A DNA stretch of 64,000 bases from UBA9926 sp018645765 (GCA_949372755.1 CASIBO010000002.1:434001-498000); one strand, 5' to 3'. Positions 52,633-62,622 are shown, counted from the first letter of the stretch. Translations and numbers: made by a program. Notes: a model not told the origin generated them from the sequence alone.

Positions 52633-53823
52633 GTGAACGAAGCATTAGTGCAATTTCGATCGGAAACGAGAGCTTGGTTGGCAGCGAACTGCCCGGTGGG
52701 TGCTCGCGGGCCGGGTGAAGTCCATAGCGGCAGTACCAAAGTTGTTTTCCAGCCCGATACCCAGCGGTGGCTGCAGGTGATGGCGGAACGCGGCTGGACG
52801 GTACCGCAGTGGCCAAAAGCGTATGGGGGCGCTGACTTAAGCTTGGCCGAAACCCAGATACTGTATGAAGAGATGCAGGCGATTGATGCCCGTCCGCCGC
52901 TGATGAACATGGGGACACGGATGTTGGGGCCGACCTTGTTGGAGCATGGTACAGAGGATCAAAAACAACGGCATCTAACCTTGATTGCCAAAGGGGGCGC
53001 GGCCTGGTGTCAGGGGTATAGCGAGCCGGGCGCGGGCTCTGATTTAGCGGCACTTAATACAAAGGCGGTTCTGCAGGGTGATCATTTCCAAATTGATGGC
53101 CAAAAAATTTGGACCTCAGGGGCGCAATATGCGGACTGGATGTTCTGTTTGGTCCGAACCGACCCAAGCGTGCCCAAGCATCAGGGGATCAGTTTTGTTT
53201 TGTTGCCCATGGATCAACCTGGGGTAACCATTAAGCCCATCCAGCTTATCTCAGGGAGCTCGCCCTTTTGTGAAACCTTTTTAGATGGGGCTTTGGCCGA
53301 AAAACGAGATCTTGTTGGTACCCTCAATGAGGGTTGGGGCATTGGTAAGCGCCTACTCCAGCATGAACGCTCAGGTCAGGGCGGCCTCGGCCCATCAGCT
53401 GGTCGATCTCGACCCGTTGGGGTCACTGTTGATCTTGATCTCACGGACCTTTTGCGTCGGTACGGCTCCGATCCAGTCCAGGCAGCAAGCCAACGTGATG
53501 AGGTCATTCAGTGGCAGATGCGCAGTCGCGCGTTTACATTAACCCAGCGAAGGATGGGCGAAGAAGCACGAGGCGGCGCCGCCCCGGGCGCCGCGACTTC
53601 GATGTTTAAATTGTATGGCGCCTCTTTAGCGCAAGATAAACAAGCCTTGACAGCTGATTTGATGGGCAGCCAGGGCATGGGTTGGGAGGCGGCAGGGTTC
53701 TCGTCAGAGGAATTGGGCGCCACACGATCTTGGCTCGCCAGTCGAGCGGTTACGATCTATGGCGGAACCAATGAAGTGCAAGCCAATATCATCGCTAAAC
53801 GAGTACTGGGGTTACCGGACTAA
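52633..53823 (+). CDS. Acyl-CoA dehydrogenase
   Basis: A 396-residue ACAD. WCQGYSEPGAGSDLA and DGQKIWTSGAQYADWM form the FAD/substrate site, and IYGGTNEVQANIIAKRVLG is intact near the C-terminus. The start is a GTG at 52633 with AAGGAG about 10 bp upstream. It closes the gene group 48346-53823 and would act on acyl-CoA intermediates like its neighbours. A gene desert follows. Confidence 0.9.
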   Translation: MNEALVQFRSETRAWLAANCPVGARGPGEVHSGSTKVVFQPDTQRWLQVMAERGWTVPQWPKAYGGADLSLAETQILYEEMQAIDARPPLMNMGTRMLGPTLLEHGTEDQKQRHLTLIAKGGAAWCQGYSEPGAGSDLAALNTKAVLQGDHFQIDGQKIWTSGAQYADWMFCLVRTDPSVPKHQGISFVLLPMDQPGVTIKPIQLISGSSPFCETFLDGALAEKRDLVGTLNEGWGIGKRLLQHERSGQGGLGPSAGRSRPVGVTVDLDLTDLLRRYGSDPVQAASQRDEVIQWQMRSRAFTLTQRRMGEEARGGAAPGAATSMFKLYGASLAQDKQALTADLMGSQGMGWEAAGFSSEELGATRSWLASRAVTIYGGTNEVQANIIAKRVLGLPD

Positions 53824-54395
53824 GTGCCCTTTTTTAAAATGACTGGCGCTAAGGCGGCGCTGAACGATCCTTGATTGAGTTTCGGCCGGCGCTGGTAAAA
53901 ACCTCAATAGCAAGTCGCATACGCCGCTCTCAGCGCATGATCGGTGCAGCAGAGTCTCACTAAATTAAGGCCTAATGAGGTGAGCGCCGTTTGGCTTGAA
54001 GCGCCTCAGTAGGGGCGTTGTTACAGGTCATGCCTCACACAATGCCCGAAGCCCTAGAAAGCACCCTGGCGCCCATTGTGCTTTCCCGGGGTCATTCTCA
54101 AGTCGTTGGCGTCGGATAACCCGCTTTTCAAAGCCGTCACGGTTTACAACGCAACAGAGACTGACCATAGGAAGGTCGGGCAACGTGATAACCGGCGCTG
54201 TTTGTCGGAAGCTTGCATGACAACGGATGCAGTGCGCCTGGATGCGGCGGCATCCGGCCCTGGGGTTACGCTGCGTTGTCACAAGAGCTGTCTCTAAAAA
54301 ATGAAAAAGGGTAATATTGTTCAAATATGAAGACGGCCAGTCGGCTCGGCACTCCCCATGAGTGCAACACAAGGTTCCATTTTTCCCGTGATGTA

Positions 54396-54435
54396 CAACC
54401 GCGACACATAGTTTGGAGGCGATGTGCCGCGGTTG
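54396..54435 (+). promoter_or_regulatory. 14-bp-stem hairpin with Shine-Dalgarno in the loop
   Basis: CAACCGCGACACAT (54396-54409) pairs with ATGTGCCGCGGTTG (54422-54435) with a single A-C mismatch. The 12-nt loop contains TTGGAGG, a Shine-Dalgarno, and a GTG start codon (54424-54426) is buried in the 3' arm. No T-tract follows, so it is not a simple terminator. It could be a translational switch. Confidence 0.45.
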
Positions 54436-54516
54436 ATTAAAAGGCTTGAGACGCTTTTACAGTCAGCGGTCATAGCGGGTTCGCTCGCTCATCGAGGACG
54501 GTCGGTTGATCACTGA
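54424..54516 (+). CDS. Candidate 30-residue ORF inside the hairpin
   Basis: GTG at 54424 opens 30 codons (basic start MPRLIKRLE, then a mildly hydrophobic middle, ending SVDH) closed by TGA 54514-54516. GGAGG lies 4 bp upstream. The peptide would be a basic amphipathic helix, a pattern seen in leader peptides and type I toxins. Without conservation data it may be fortuitous. Confidence 0.25.
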   Translation: MPRLIKRLETLLQSAVIAGSLAHRGRSVDH

Positions 54517-54763
54517 TATAGTGCAGGATCCTAGTGCGGGAGAACGTTTTGGCGCAAACAATCCTTGGTGCTGGTTTAAATGTTTACCTTTCAAGGAAGG
54601 GTTGGAACCAATGACGCCTTCGAGGCGCTAGCGCTAAGAAAATTTGTTGAGAGCAGGCCAGGTTAACAGCACTTGAGTGATTAAAAACACGATCATCGGT
54701 TTGCGTGTTTGCCGCCTCGTGGATCCTGCAGAAAACGTAAAACAAATAATACTGGAGAAGTAC

Positions 54764-55321
54764 GTGGCCCTTTGTGCGAATTGTAGTGGTGTTATACCCT
54801 TGGGGGCTGATTACGTTCGCGACGAGTTGGCTAAGCCGGTTTGCTATTGTTCAGCAGATTGTCTTGATGCGGCGTTGATAGAGGAGCTGACTCCCAGTTT
54901 TAGTGTGAGGGTGTCAACGGCGAGAACGCAATCGGATCGACCTTTCGACGTCAAGGAAAGCGGAACAGAATTGGATCAGAAAGCAATTATGATTTCGACC
55001 GGTGAGGCCTTCCCGGGAATGAGTATCACGCAGAACCTTGGTATTGTTGACTCGGTCATCGTGCTAAAACAAATGGGTTTCTCGCAACAATCCTCAAGTC
55101 GTGGCGATCAGGTTTTGGTAAAAGATTCGGTTTTTGCGAAGAAACTCACTCAAGCCAAACGAGAGGCCGTTGAAGGTTTAAAGCATAAAGCGAGATTGCT
55201 GGGTGCTAATAGCGTGTGCGCAGTTCGGATAGAGGTTGCACAATTGAGCGATAACGAGGTGAGTATCTCAGCGTATGGTACGGCCGCAATTGCCGTCGTT
55301 AAGACGGTGATACGGCGATAA
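54764..55321 (+). CDS. YbjQ/UPF0145-family protein with N-terminal zinc ribbon
   Basis: 185 residues. The first 40 contain CANC and CYCSADC, a treble-clef/zinc-ribbon-like knuckle. The rest (about 75-185) is the YbjQ (DUF74) pentameric domain, with STGEAFPGMSI, the AKREAVEGLKHKA helix and GANSVCAVRIE. The YbjQ role is unknown; a metal-binding function has been proposed. I start at GTG 54764 because GGAG lies 6 bp upstream; an ATT-rich open frame extends back to 54677 without support. It stands alone between two gaps. Confidence 0.75.
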   Translation: MALCANCSGVIPLGADYVRDELAKPVCYCSADCLDAALIEELTPSFSVRVSTARTQSDRPFDVKESGTELDQKAIMISTGEAFPGMSITQNLGIVDSVIVLKQMGFSQQSSSRGDQVLVKDSVFAKKLTQAKREAVEGLKHKARLLGANSVCAVRIEVAQLSDNEVSISAYGTAAIAVVKTVIRR

Positions 55322-55598
55322 AAGCATGCTGTGATCACTTGGTGAAGTATTTGGACGATTATGGACTGACCGGTGCGCTCTATCCGTCTGAAGCAAAACC
55401 TTATTTATGACGTCTAGTTTTAAGAAAATAGCGGCTGTGTACCCAGTTTATAGCGCATCGGTCCTGGGCAGGTTGTCCAACCGCGTGAGTCGGCATCGAC
55501 GGGATTGGACGCATCAATGAAAAAATCACTTGTCCCGATTTTCAGTCCAGCCAGACTGCTGGTACACTTCGCTCTCGAACGGTAAAGAGCATTTTCTA

Positions 55599-56201
55599 AT
55601 GCCAGTCCAATTTGTCGCATCTTGTGAATTGCCAACCCAATTTGGCAAGTTCATCATGCACGGTTTTGAGGATCCCGATACGGGCCAAGAGCACGTTGCA
55701 CTCACCTTTGGTTCCGTTGCGAATCAGTCTGGCGTACTGTGCCGCGTACATTCCGAATGTTTAACGGGGGATTGCTTGTTTAGCATGCGCTGTGATTGCG
55801 GATCGCAGTTGCAGACGGCGATGCAGAGAATTTCCGAACAAGGCGTTGGGGTTTTACTCTACCTCAGGCAAGAAGGCCGAGGCATTGGCCTGATCAATAA
55901 AATCCGAGCCTATCAGCTCCAAGATGCCGGGGCTGATACGGTTGAAGCGAATGAGCGCCTCGGCTTTGATGCAGACCTCCGGGATTACACGATGTGTCGG
56001 AATATGTTTGCGCATCTCCAGGTCGGCTCTGTTCGGTTGATGACCAATAACCCGGTGAAAGTGAATGCCCTGACCAAATTGGGTATCGACGTCCAGGACC
56101 GTATGCCAATAGAAACTGGACACAACGACCATAATGACCGTTACCTCAAGACGAAAGCGGGCAAGTTAGGACACCTACTTGGCCAGTCAACGGGTAGCTA
56201 G
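55599..56201 (+). CDS. ribA: GTP cyclohydrolase II
   Basis: First enzyme of the riboflavin pyrimidine branch. The 200 residues carry zinc ligands Cys54, Cys65 and Cys67 (in HSECLTGD and MRCDCGSQ), and YLRQEGRGIGL forms the active site. It is a stand-alone RibA, not a RibBA fusion, so dihydroxybutanone-phosphate synthase must be encoded elsewhere. The ATG at 55599 matches the family; the open frame from 55530 is not conserved. It overlaps dxs by 4 bp tail to tail. The 277 bp upstream show no FMN riboswitch. Confidence 0.95.
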   Translation: MPVQFVASCELPTQFGKFIMHGFEDPDTGQEHVALTFGSVANQSGVLCRVHSECLTGDCLFSMRCDCGSQLQTAMQRISEQGVGVLLYLRQEGRGIGLINKIRAYQLQDAGADTVEANERLGFDADLRDYTMCRNMFAHLQVGSVRLMTNNPVKVNALTKLGIDVQDRMPIETGHNDHNDRYLKTKAGKLGHLLGQSTGS

Positions 56202-58069
56202 GTTCTGAAAGCTGCTTGATGATCGAGGATGCGTTGCAAGATACTATCGGCGTCAAGACCACTGGCTTTGATCATTTCCGCAGGTTTTTCGGGCTGTATA
56301 AACGCATCCGGTATGCCTAGGTTTAAAACCAATCCGCGATATCCCGTCTTCGCTAAGCTTTCATTGACAGCAGAGCCAGCACCGCCCTGAACGGCATTTT
56401 CTTCAAGGGTCACAATGAAGGCATGCTCGCTCGCAAGTTGCTTGATCAGCGCTTCATCAAGCGGTTTTACAAATCGCATATCCACAACCGTTGCGTCCAA
56501 ATGCGCAGCCACCGAAAGGCCGGTCTTCAGCATGCTGCCAAAGACCAGCATTGCAATGGCGCTGCCAGACCGGCGCACATTAGCCCGGCCTAATTCGATC
56601 TGGATCGGCGAATCAGAGCCTTCACCGGTTATGTCGCCTCGTGGGTAGCGGACACAGGCGGGGCCCGAATAATCATAGCCAAATTCGAGCAGAGCTTTGA
56701 GTTCACTTTCGTCTGAAGGCGCCATCACAACGACATTGGGGATACACCGTAAAAAACTGTAATCAAAGACCCCGGAATGGGTCGGCCCATCCTCGAGTAG
56801 CCCAGCACGATCAATGGCAAACAGCACATCCAAGTTCTGAATGGCGATGTCATGGACCAGTTGATCATAGGCGCGTTGTAGAAAAGTGGAATAAATGGCG
56901 ACAACCGGTTTCATCCCCTCGCAGGCAAGCCCAGCCGCCAGGGTCACCGCATGTTGCTCTGCGATGGCAACGTCAAAGTAGCGGTCTGCAAAGCGCTCAG
57001 AAAAGGCAACCAAGTCTGAGCCTTCGCGCATCGCGGGTGTGATGGCCATAAGGCGGGCGTCTGCTTCGGCTTTATCGCAGATCCATTGCCCAAAGATATT
57101 GGAGTAGCTGGGCTGCTTGTCATTGCGGCCAACGGGGTTGGTTTCAATTTTTGACATTGAATGGGTGCCAATGGGCGCGGCTTCGGCGGGTTCAAAGCCT
57201 TTGCCTTTTTGGGTCACAAGATGCAGAAATTGCGGTCCGTTTTGATCCTTGATATTGGTTAAGGCCGTTACCAGGGCGCGTAGATCGTGACCATCAATCG
57301 GGCCAATGTAGTTCAGGCCAAGTTCGTCAAAGAGCGTGCCGGGCACGACCATGCCTTTCATGTGCTCTTCGGTTTTTCGAGCAAAGTTTTGCGCCGAAGG
57401 CAGGTGACTTAAAATCTTTTTGCCGCCTTGTCGAACATTTAAATAAAACCGGCTGGAGAGGATTCGGGCAAAATAACTTGCGAGCCCGCCAACATTTTCC
57501 GAAATGGACATGGCGTTGTCGTTCAGGATGACCAGCATGTTGGCATCAACCGAGCCCGCGTGATTCAGGGCTTCAAAGGCCATGCCTGCGGTCATGGCAC
57601 CATCTCCGATCACGGCAACGGTTTTAGACGGGTTGTCACGGGCTTTTTTGGCCAAGGCCATGCCCAAGCCAGCACTAATCGAGGTCGAGGAGTGTCCGAC
57701 GCCAAAGGTATCAAAAGGGCTCTCATCTCTTGATGGAAAGGGTGCCAAGCCGTCTTTGCGCCTTAAGGAGCCCATCTGTTCACGTCGGCCCGTTAAGATC
57801 TTGTGCGGGTAGGTCTGATGGCCTACATCCCAGATCAAGTGGTCGTCGGGCGTATCGAAGCAATAATGCAGCGCAACGGTTAGTTCAATGACGCCGAGCC
57901 CTGCGCCAAAGTGCCCGCCGGTTTGTCCAACGGTATAAAGCAAAAAGTGCCGGAGTTCATCAACCAATTGATCTAACTCAGCCAGACTCAGTCGTCTTAA
58001 GTCGCTGGGGACAATCACAGTATCTAGCAGCGGCGTGTCGGGGCGCTCGGTTGGGATGGTGTAGAACAT
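56198..58069 (-). CDS. dxs: 1-deoxy-D-xylulose-5-phosphate synthase
   Basis: TPP-dependent first enzyme of the MEP isoprenoid pathway. The 623 residues contain the catalytic HQTYPHKILTGR region, the TPP/Mg motif GDGAMTAGMAFEALN, the transketolase pyrimidine domain with DRAGLLEDGPTHSG and the C-terminal domain. xseB-ispA-dxs on the same strand is the classical order, with 63 bp between ispA and dxs. Confidence 0.96.
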   Translation of the reverse strand: MFYTIPTERPDTPLLDTVIVPSDLRRLSLAELDQLVDELRHFLLYTVGQTGGHFGAGLGVIELTVALHYCFDTPDDHLIWDVGHQTYPHKILTGRREQMGSLRRKDGLAPFPSRDESPFDTFGVGHSSTSISAGLGMALAKKARDNPSKTVAVIGDGAMTAGMAFEALNHAGSVDANMLVILNDNAMSISENVGGLASYFARILSSRFYLNVRQGGKKILSHLPSAQNFARKTEEHMKGMVVPGTLFDELGLNYIGPIDGHDLRALVTALTNIKDQNGPQFLHLVTQKGKGFEPAEAAPIGTHSMSKIETNPVGRNDKQPSYSNIFGQWICDKAEADARLMAITPAMREGSDLVAFSERFADRYFDVAIAEQHAVTLAAGLACEGMKPVVAIYSTFLQRAYDQLVHDIAIQNLDVLFAIDRAGLLEDGPTHSGVFDYSFLRCIPNVVVMAPSDESELKALLEFGYDYSGPACVRYPRGDITGEGSDSPIQIELGRANVRRSGSAIAMLVFGSMLKTGLSVAAHLDATVVDMRFVKPLDEALIKQLASEHAFIVTLEENAVQGGAGSAVNESLAKTGYRGLVLNLGIPDAFIQPEKPAEMIKASGLDADSILQRILDHQAAFRT

Positions 58070-58132
58070 AAGACGAATTGATTAACTGGATGCCGGAAGT
58101 TTACACGAAAGCATCGAGAAATTTTCTCGATA

Positions 58133-59005
58133 TTAATGTTTTCTTTCGACCATGTAATGAGCCAGCGCTAGCAGATTGTCGGTTTCAAGCTGCGATTGCT
58201 GGAGAAGTTTTACAGCGGTCTGAATGAGGTCAGCAAGATGGTTTTGCGCCGCCTCAAGGCCCAATAAGGAAACAAAGGTCGATTTTGCCTGGGCCCGGTC
58301 TGAGCCTTGCTGCTTGCCGAGGGTTTCAGTGCTGCTGGTTTCATCGAGGATATCGTCTTGCACTTGGAATGCCAGGCCGAGTTGCGCGCCAAAGGCTCGG
58401 AGCAGTGGCTCGATGCGCTGGTTGTTCGCGATGATGGCCGCGCTTGCGGCTGAGAACTCGATGAGCGCGCCGGTCTTAAGCGCATGCATCTCGGTGAGGG
58501 CGCTTAAGCTGAGCCCTTGGTGTTCTCCTGCCATATCATGGACTTGGCCGCCTACCATGCCCTGTATGCCGGATGCAGTGCTGAGTGCCTGAATCAGACG
58601 AAGCCTTGCCGCGGGATCAAGCAACACGTCTTCTGCGAGGGTTTGAAAGGCAGCCGCTTGTAGAGCGTCTCCTGCCAGGATCGCCAAGGCTTCTCCAAAT
58701 TGAATGTGGGTGCTGGGTTTTCCACGCCGTAGACCGTCATCATCCATGGCCGGTAAATCATCATGGATTAACGAGTAGGCGTGAATCAGTTCAACCGCGA
58801 TTGCGGCACTGTCAGCTTGATCTAAGTTAAGTCCGAGCGCATCGGCGCTCAGGTAGACGAGGCTTGCACGCAGACGTTTACCGCCACCCAGACAGGCATA
58901 CGCCATGGCATCAGAGAGTGCTTTGGGTTGGTCAAATGTGCTGAGTCGTTGTGCAAGCTTTTCTTCGATTCGGTTTTGGAACGGGGCTAGAAACTCAGCC
59001 GTCAT
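58133..59005 (-). CDS. ispA: Farnesyl diphosphate synthase
   Basis: Condenses IPP with DMAPP/GPP to farnesyl diphosphate. The 290-residue all-helical enzyme has the first aspartate-rich motif DDLPAMDDD with LRRGKPS and the second DDILDE. GGGKRLR near the N-terminus is conserved. ATG 59005 overlaps the xseB stop by 11 bp and fits the family; the frame extends to 59041 (GTG then ATG) as an alternative. Product length (C15) is inferred from similarity and context. Confidence 0.93.
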   Translation of the reverse strand: MTAEFLAPFQNRIEEKLAQRLSTFDQPKALSDAMAYACLGGGKRLRASLVYLSADALGLNLDQADSAAIAVELIHAYSLIHDDLPAMDDDGLRRGKPSTHIQFGEALAILAGDALQAAAFQTLAEDVLLDPAARLRLIQALSTASGIQGMVGGQVHDMAGEHQGLSLSALTEMHALKTGALIEFSAASAAIIANNQRIEPLLRAFGAQLGLAFQVQDDILDETSSTETLGKQQGSDRAQAKSTFVSLLGLEAAQNHLADLIQTAVKLLQQSQLETDNLLALAHYMVERKH

Positions 59006-59234
59006 CGGAAGACTCGAAGGGCTCGGGTGCAACGCCATCACTGGTTTTTACCAGCTGCGCGACGGTTTGCTCGGCATCGGTCAAGGCTTTTTGGCACGCG
59101 CGGGTTAATGCAATGCCCTCTTGAAATGCTTTCAAGGAGTCCTCGAGGGAGAGCTCGCCGGCTTCCATGGTTTCAACCAAGGTTTCGAGTTGCTTTAAGG
59201 ATGCTTCAAAAGGAAAGGCTTTGGCTTCGGGCAT
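58995..59234 (-). CDS. xseB: Exodeoxyribonuclease VII small subunit
   Basis: Small helical-hairpin subunit of exonuclease VII. From ATG 59234 it is 79 residues, the E. coli length, with SLKQLETLVETMEAGELSLE and the QKALTDAEQ helix. The frame is open to TTG 59291 and GTG 59264, but no site has a strong Shine-Dalgarno, so the start is uncertain. It is coupled to ispA by an 11-bp overlap. Confidence 0.9.
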   Translation of the reverse strand: MPEAKAFPFEASLKQLETLVETMEAGELSLEDSLKAFQEGIALTRACQKALTDAEQTVAQLVKTSDGVAPEPFESSDDG

Positions 59235-59532
59235 ATCGGTGCTGTTGTCATCAGTTTGATGCACCTTACTGCCGCGCTTGCGACAGGTCAATCAACCACC
59301 GCGCGCTTTTTTGGTCAGTGCCTGAGCGGCCGGGCCACAAAGGATAGTCTTTGGCTTGTGGGGATTGCTAAAGCCCTTGCTCGCCCCAAAGCGGCGGCTT
59401 GCGCTGTGCATCATGGCGGGCGAGATCTGATAGGCGGCGCGTGCTGCGAGAAGTAGTTTGTCGATTAAGCGCCGCGGCCAACCTGATTTTAAAGCGCGAT
59501 TGTCGTTGCATGAGTGAGGGCCGGGTTGAGGT

Positions 59533-62500
59533 TCAGCCGGCGTGCTCCGGGGCTTGCAGCGCTAAGGTATAGTCGAGGCTAAACGCGCCACTGGACAATC
59601 GGTATGGGGGTAAGGTGTCTGGTCCACAACTGGCCCCGCCCAGGCCGCGCTGCATCACATCCAGGCTCAGCCAAACATGAGGATCCGGCGCGACCTCATA
59701 GGTGTGAAAGGCGTTTAAAAGCGATTCCTTTGGGTAATGACTGGCGGACGCTTCAAACCGCGAGTGCCCCGTGACGGTCACGCCCAGTTGGCGATCATTA
59801 TGGAGCCCGAGCCATCTTACGTCTGTCAGGTTGCCATGGTCCTGAGGCAGGATATACGGTACGTATTGGGCGCCCACCGTGCTTTCATGCACCATTAAGC
59901 GGCCAGATTGTTTGCGATCGACATAGGTCTCATGAGGCCCTCGGCCATACCAAGATAGGTGCTCAAAGTCCGGGTTGAGTCGATACCGAACGCCTAGCCG
60001 CGGTAAGTCTTCTAACGCCTTGGGCACTTGAAACCGATGCGAAACATGGAGCGCAGCATCGGGTGTCAGATGGTATCGCGTTTTGCAGCGGATTTGCCCG
60101 ACCCGGGTGATGATTTGGGTGGTATGGCTTATGACAACGCCGTGATCGCCTTGCTCTATGATCGATAGCTTTCCGGTTTCTGGTACAGCGTCAAACAGGC
60201 CTTGGGCGCGCCATCGATCCAGCGCCTTATGCTGCTGACCGGTCCAACCTTTGATGCCGTCGTTATCGATGGGCGCCCGCCAGATATTGATCATTAGGTC
60301 GCCCTCCAGGACGGCCTCCTCTTTGAAGCGAACCTCGGTCAAGCCGCAAGCGTCGAAAGAAAACGCTGAATCCATGGCGCGTAAGTGAATTCTCCCGCCC
60401 CGGGTTTGAACATCAGGCGGGCTTGGTTGGTCCTTACGCCGCCGATTTTGGGCAGTAACTTGAACCGTTTTTAAGGCGATTTGGTCCCATGCCAAGATAT
60501 GCCCGGCATCGCACCAAGATTGCCCTTCTTTGAGCGTGAACTCGAACAGGATGCTGTGCTCTCCCGGTTGTCGGGTGCAGGATTTGGGTGCGGCAACCAC
60601 CACCTCAGCCGCGGCGCCGGCGCGTACTTTGGGCAGTTTTAGGACACGTGTGTTTTGAATCAAGCCGTCTACCAAGTAATGACAGGTAACGGTCAGCCCG
60701 GCCAAATCGGTAAAGTCCTGTTGGTTGCTGATCTCAAAACGATCCCCTCGGCGTTTGCGGACTTTGATCGGTTGAACCACCTTTTTAAATTCTAACAACG
60801 AGCTGTGCGGGGTTCTGTCCGGCCAGCAGAGTCCATCGCACACGAAGTTCAGATCGTGAATCGCTTCCCCAAAATCGCCGCCATAGGCCCAATAAGCTTG
60901 ACCATCGGCGGTCGCGAGAATCCCGTGATCGATCCATTCCCAGATGAAACCGCCCTGCAGCCCTTTATGGGTTTCAATCGCATCCCAGTATTCCTGGAGG
61001 TTGCCGCAACTGTTGCCCATGGCGTGGGCAAACTCGCACATGATGACCGGCCTTGGATCGTGGCTGGTGGTGGCATGTTCGATTAACTCGGCAACGGACG
61101 GGTACATGGGGCAGACGAGGTCCGAGCCTTCGGCGTTGGCATCCCAGTCGCGTTTGACGCCTTGCTCACAGATGGCATTTTCATTATGAATGGGCCGGCT
61201 TGGATCAAAGGCTCGGATCCAGGCAGCCATGGCAACTTGGTTGGGGCCATAGCCGGTTTCGTTACCAAGGCTCCAGGAAAAAATGCAAGCATGGTTTTTG
61301 TCGCGCTCGACCATCCGGGTCGCGCGAGATAAAAACGCCGGGGCCCAGTGACTGTCTTGCCCGAGTTGAGCGTAGTGATGATGGGCTTCAAGATTGGTTT
61401 CATCAATGACGTATAAGCCGTATTCATCGCACAGTTCTAAAAATCGAGATTGATTCGGGTAGTGGCTGGTCCGAACCGCGTTAATGTTGTGCTGCTTCAT
61501 GAGCGTTAAATCTTGCCGCATCAAGGCTTCAGAAATGACTTTCCCGGTCTGGTCGCAGTGATCATGACGATTAACGCCTCGGATCAGGACGGCTTGACCA
61601 TTGATCAGGAGTTGGCGGTCTTTGATTTCAATGTGTCGAAACCCGATCTTCAACCGAGCGCATTCCAGCACGCGGCCCTTGGGGTCCTGCAGGGTGATTT
61701 CCAAATCATAAAGGTTAGGGTGTTCACTCGACCAGGCATCAACTTTTTTGAGGGCCTTTGACAACTCGATCACCGCGCCTTTGCCGGTAACGGGAAAGTA
61801 CTGAGCGCGGTCAATCTGACCAGCGAGCCCTTGGGTTAAATTCCGATCTTGGCCCGATGGGTAGAGGGCTGCGCTGACGCTGTGTCCGAGGGCGCCGCGT
61901 CCTGTGGCAGATAGCGAGATGCTGAGATCTAGCCGTGCGCTCTGATCACTCGGGTCGAAGATTGGTTTGGCATGAATATCCCTTAAGGTCACCCAAGGCC
62001 GGCGGGATAACCGGATCGGACGATGAACGCCTGCATGCCACCATTGATCTTGATCTTCGATATAACTTGCATCACTAAATCTTAAAATCATCAAGGCGAT
62101 CAGATTTTCGCCGGGCACCAAAAACGGCGTTAAATCAAACTCTGCAGGCAGTCGAGAGTCTTTGTTAAAGCCGATGGTATGGCCATTGCAAAAAACGTAG
62201 CAGCAATTCTCAACGCCTTCGAGCACGAGCACAGATTGCAAGCGGGCACTCGATTGATGATTGAGTGTGAGCCGATAGAGTCCCGTTGGGTTTTGGTCAG
62301 GGACCCGGGGGGGTTCTTGTCGAAAAGGCATTCTAACGTTGGTGTAAATGGGTTGATCGATTTCATCGGGGTCCATGGTCCACAGTGCCGGCAGCGTCAC
62401 AACCTTAAAATGTCGATCATCGAAATCGGGTTGTTCCCAGCCCAACGGCGCCTGATCAGGGTGGGGTGTCCGTAGGAATCGCCAGCCGTCAGAGAGTTCG

Positions 62501-62622
62501 GTTTCGCGGCTGGACTGATTGGCTTTGCTTTGTGCCTTGCTTGCAAATCGATGGAAATGGGCTGCTGCTGGTAGGCGACCAAAAGCCAATGTTTCTGGAT
62601 TTTCCCAATGCGGGTTAGCCAC
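59533..62622 (-). CDS. lacZ: Beta-galactosidase (GH2, LacZ type)
   Basis: A 1029-residue glycoside hydrolase with the whole LacZ architecture: sugar-binding jelly roll, two immunoglobulin-like domains around the TIM barrel, and the C-terminal small-chain domain. Acid/base Glu455 lies in SLGNETGYG, and nucleophile Glu530 in MCEFAHAMGNS. The N-terminus (WENPETLAFGRLPAAA) aligns with E. coli LacZ. GTG start with GGAGG 6 bp upstream. There is no signal peptide. The MFS gene lies 35 bp upstream; no LacI-type regulator is in view. Confidence 0.96.
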   Translation of the reverse strand: MANPHWENPETLAFGRLPAAAHFHRFASKAQSKANQSSRETELSDGWRFLRTPHPDQAPLGWEQPDFDDRHFKVVTLPALWTMDPDEIDQPIYTNVRMPFRQEPPRVPDQNPTGLYRLTLNHQSSARLQSVLVLEGVENCCYVFCNGHTIGFNKDSRLPAEFDLTPFLVPGENLIALMILRFSDASYIEDQDQWWHAGVHRPIRLSRRPWVTLRDIHAKPIFDPSDQSARLDLSISLSATGRGALGHSVSAALYPSGQDRNLTQGLAGQIDRAQYFPVTGKGAVIELSKALKKVDAWSSEHPNLYDLEITLQDPKGRVLECARLKIGFRHIEIKDRQLLINGQAVLIRGVNRHDHCDQTGKVISEALMRQDLTLMKQHNINAVRTSHYPNQSRFLELCDEYGLYVIDETNLEAHHHYAQLGQDSHWAPAFLSRATRMVERDKNHACIFSWSLGNETGYGPNQVAMAAWIRAFDPSRPIHNENAICEQGVKRDWDANAEGSDLVCPMYPSVAELIEHATTSHDPRPVIMCEFAHAMGNSCGNLQEYWDAIETHKGLQGGFIWEWIDHGILATADGQAYWAYGGDFGEAIHDLNFVCDGLCWPDRTPHSSLLEFKKVVQPIKVRKRRGDRFEISNQQDFTDLAGLTVTCHYLVDGLIQNTRVLKLPKVRAGAAAEVVVAAPKSCTRQPGEHSILFEFTLKEGQSWCDAGHILAWDQIALKTVQVTAQNRRRKDQPSPPDVQTRGGRIHLRAMDSAFSFDACGLTEVRFKEEAVLEGDLMINIWRAPIDNDGIKGWTGQQHKALDRWRAQGLFDAVPETGKLSIIEQGDHGVVISHTTQIITRVGQIRCKTRYHLTPDAALHVSHRFQVPKALEDLPRLGVRYRLNPDFEHLSWYGRGPHETYVDRKQSGRLMVHESTVGAQYVPYILPQDHGNLTDVRWLGLHNDRQLGVTVTGHSRFEASASHYPKESLLNAFHTYEVAPDPHVWLSLDVMQRGLGGASCGPDTLPPYRLSSGAFSLDYTLALQAPEHAG

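Larger units (their letters stand above)
53824..54763. other. About 940 bp without an established gene
   Basis: No ORF over 100 codons has a Shine-Dalgarno or a known product. The notable element is the long hairpin at 54396-54435, with a possible 30-codon ORF inside it. A palindrome GCGCTAGCGC is near 54625. The rest shows nothing I can name. Confidence 0.6.

Noticed and set aside
55517..55585. 22-codon leader ORF (MKKSLVPIF...) before ribA
   Set aside because: No good Shine-Dalgarno and no structure supporting attenuation.
55322..55598. FMN riboswitch upstream of ribA
   Set aside because: The conserved RFN helices are not present; only a weak TACACT-like -10 is seen.
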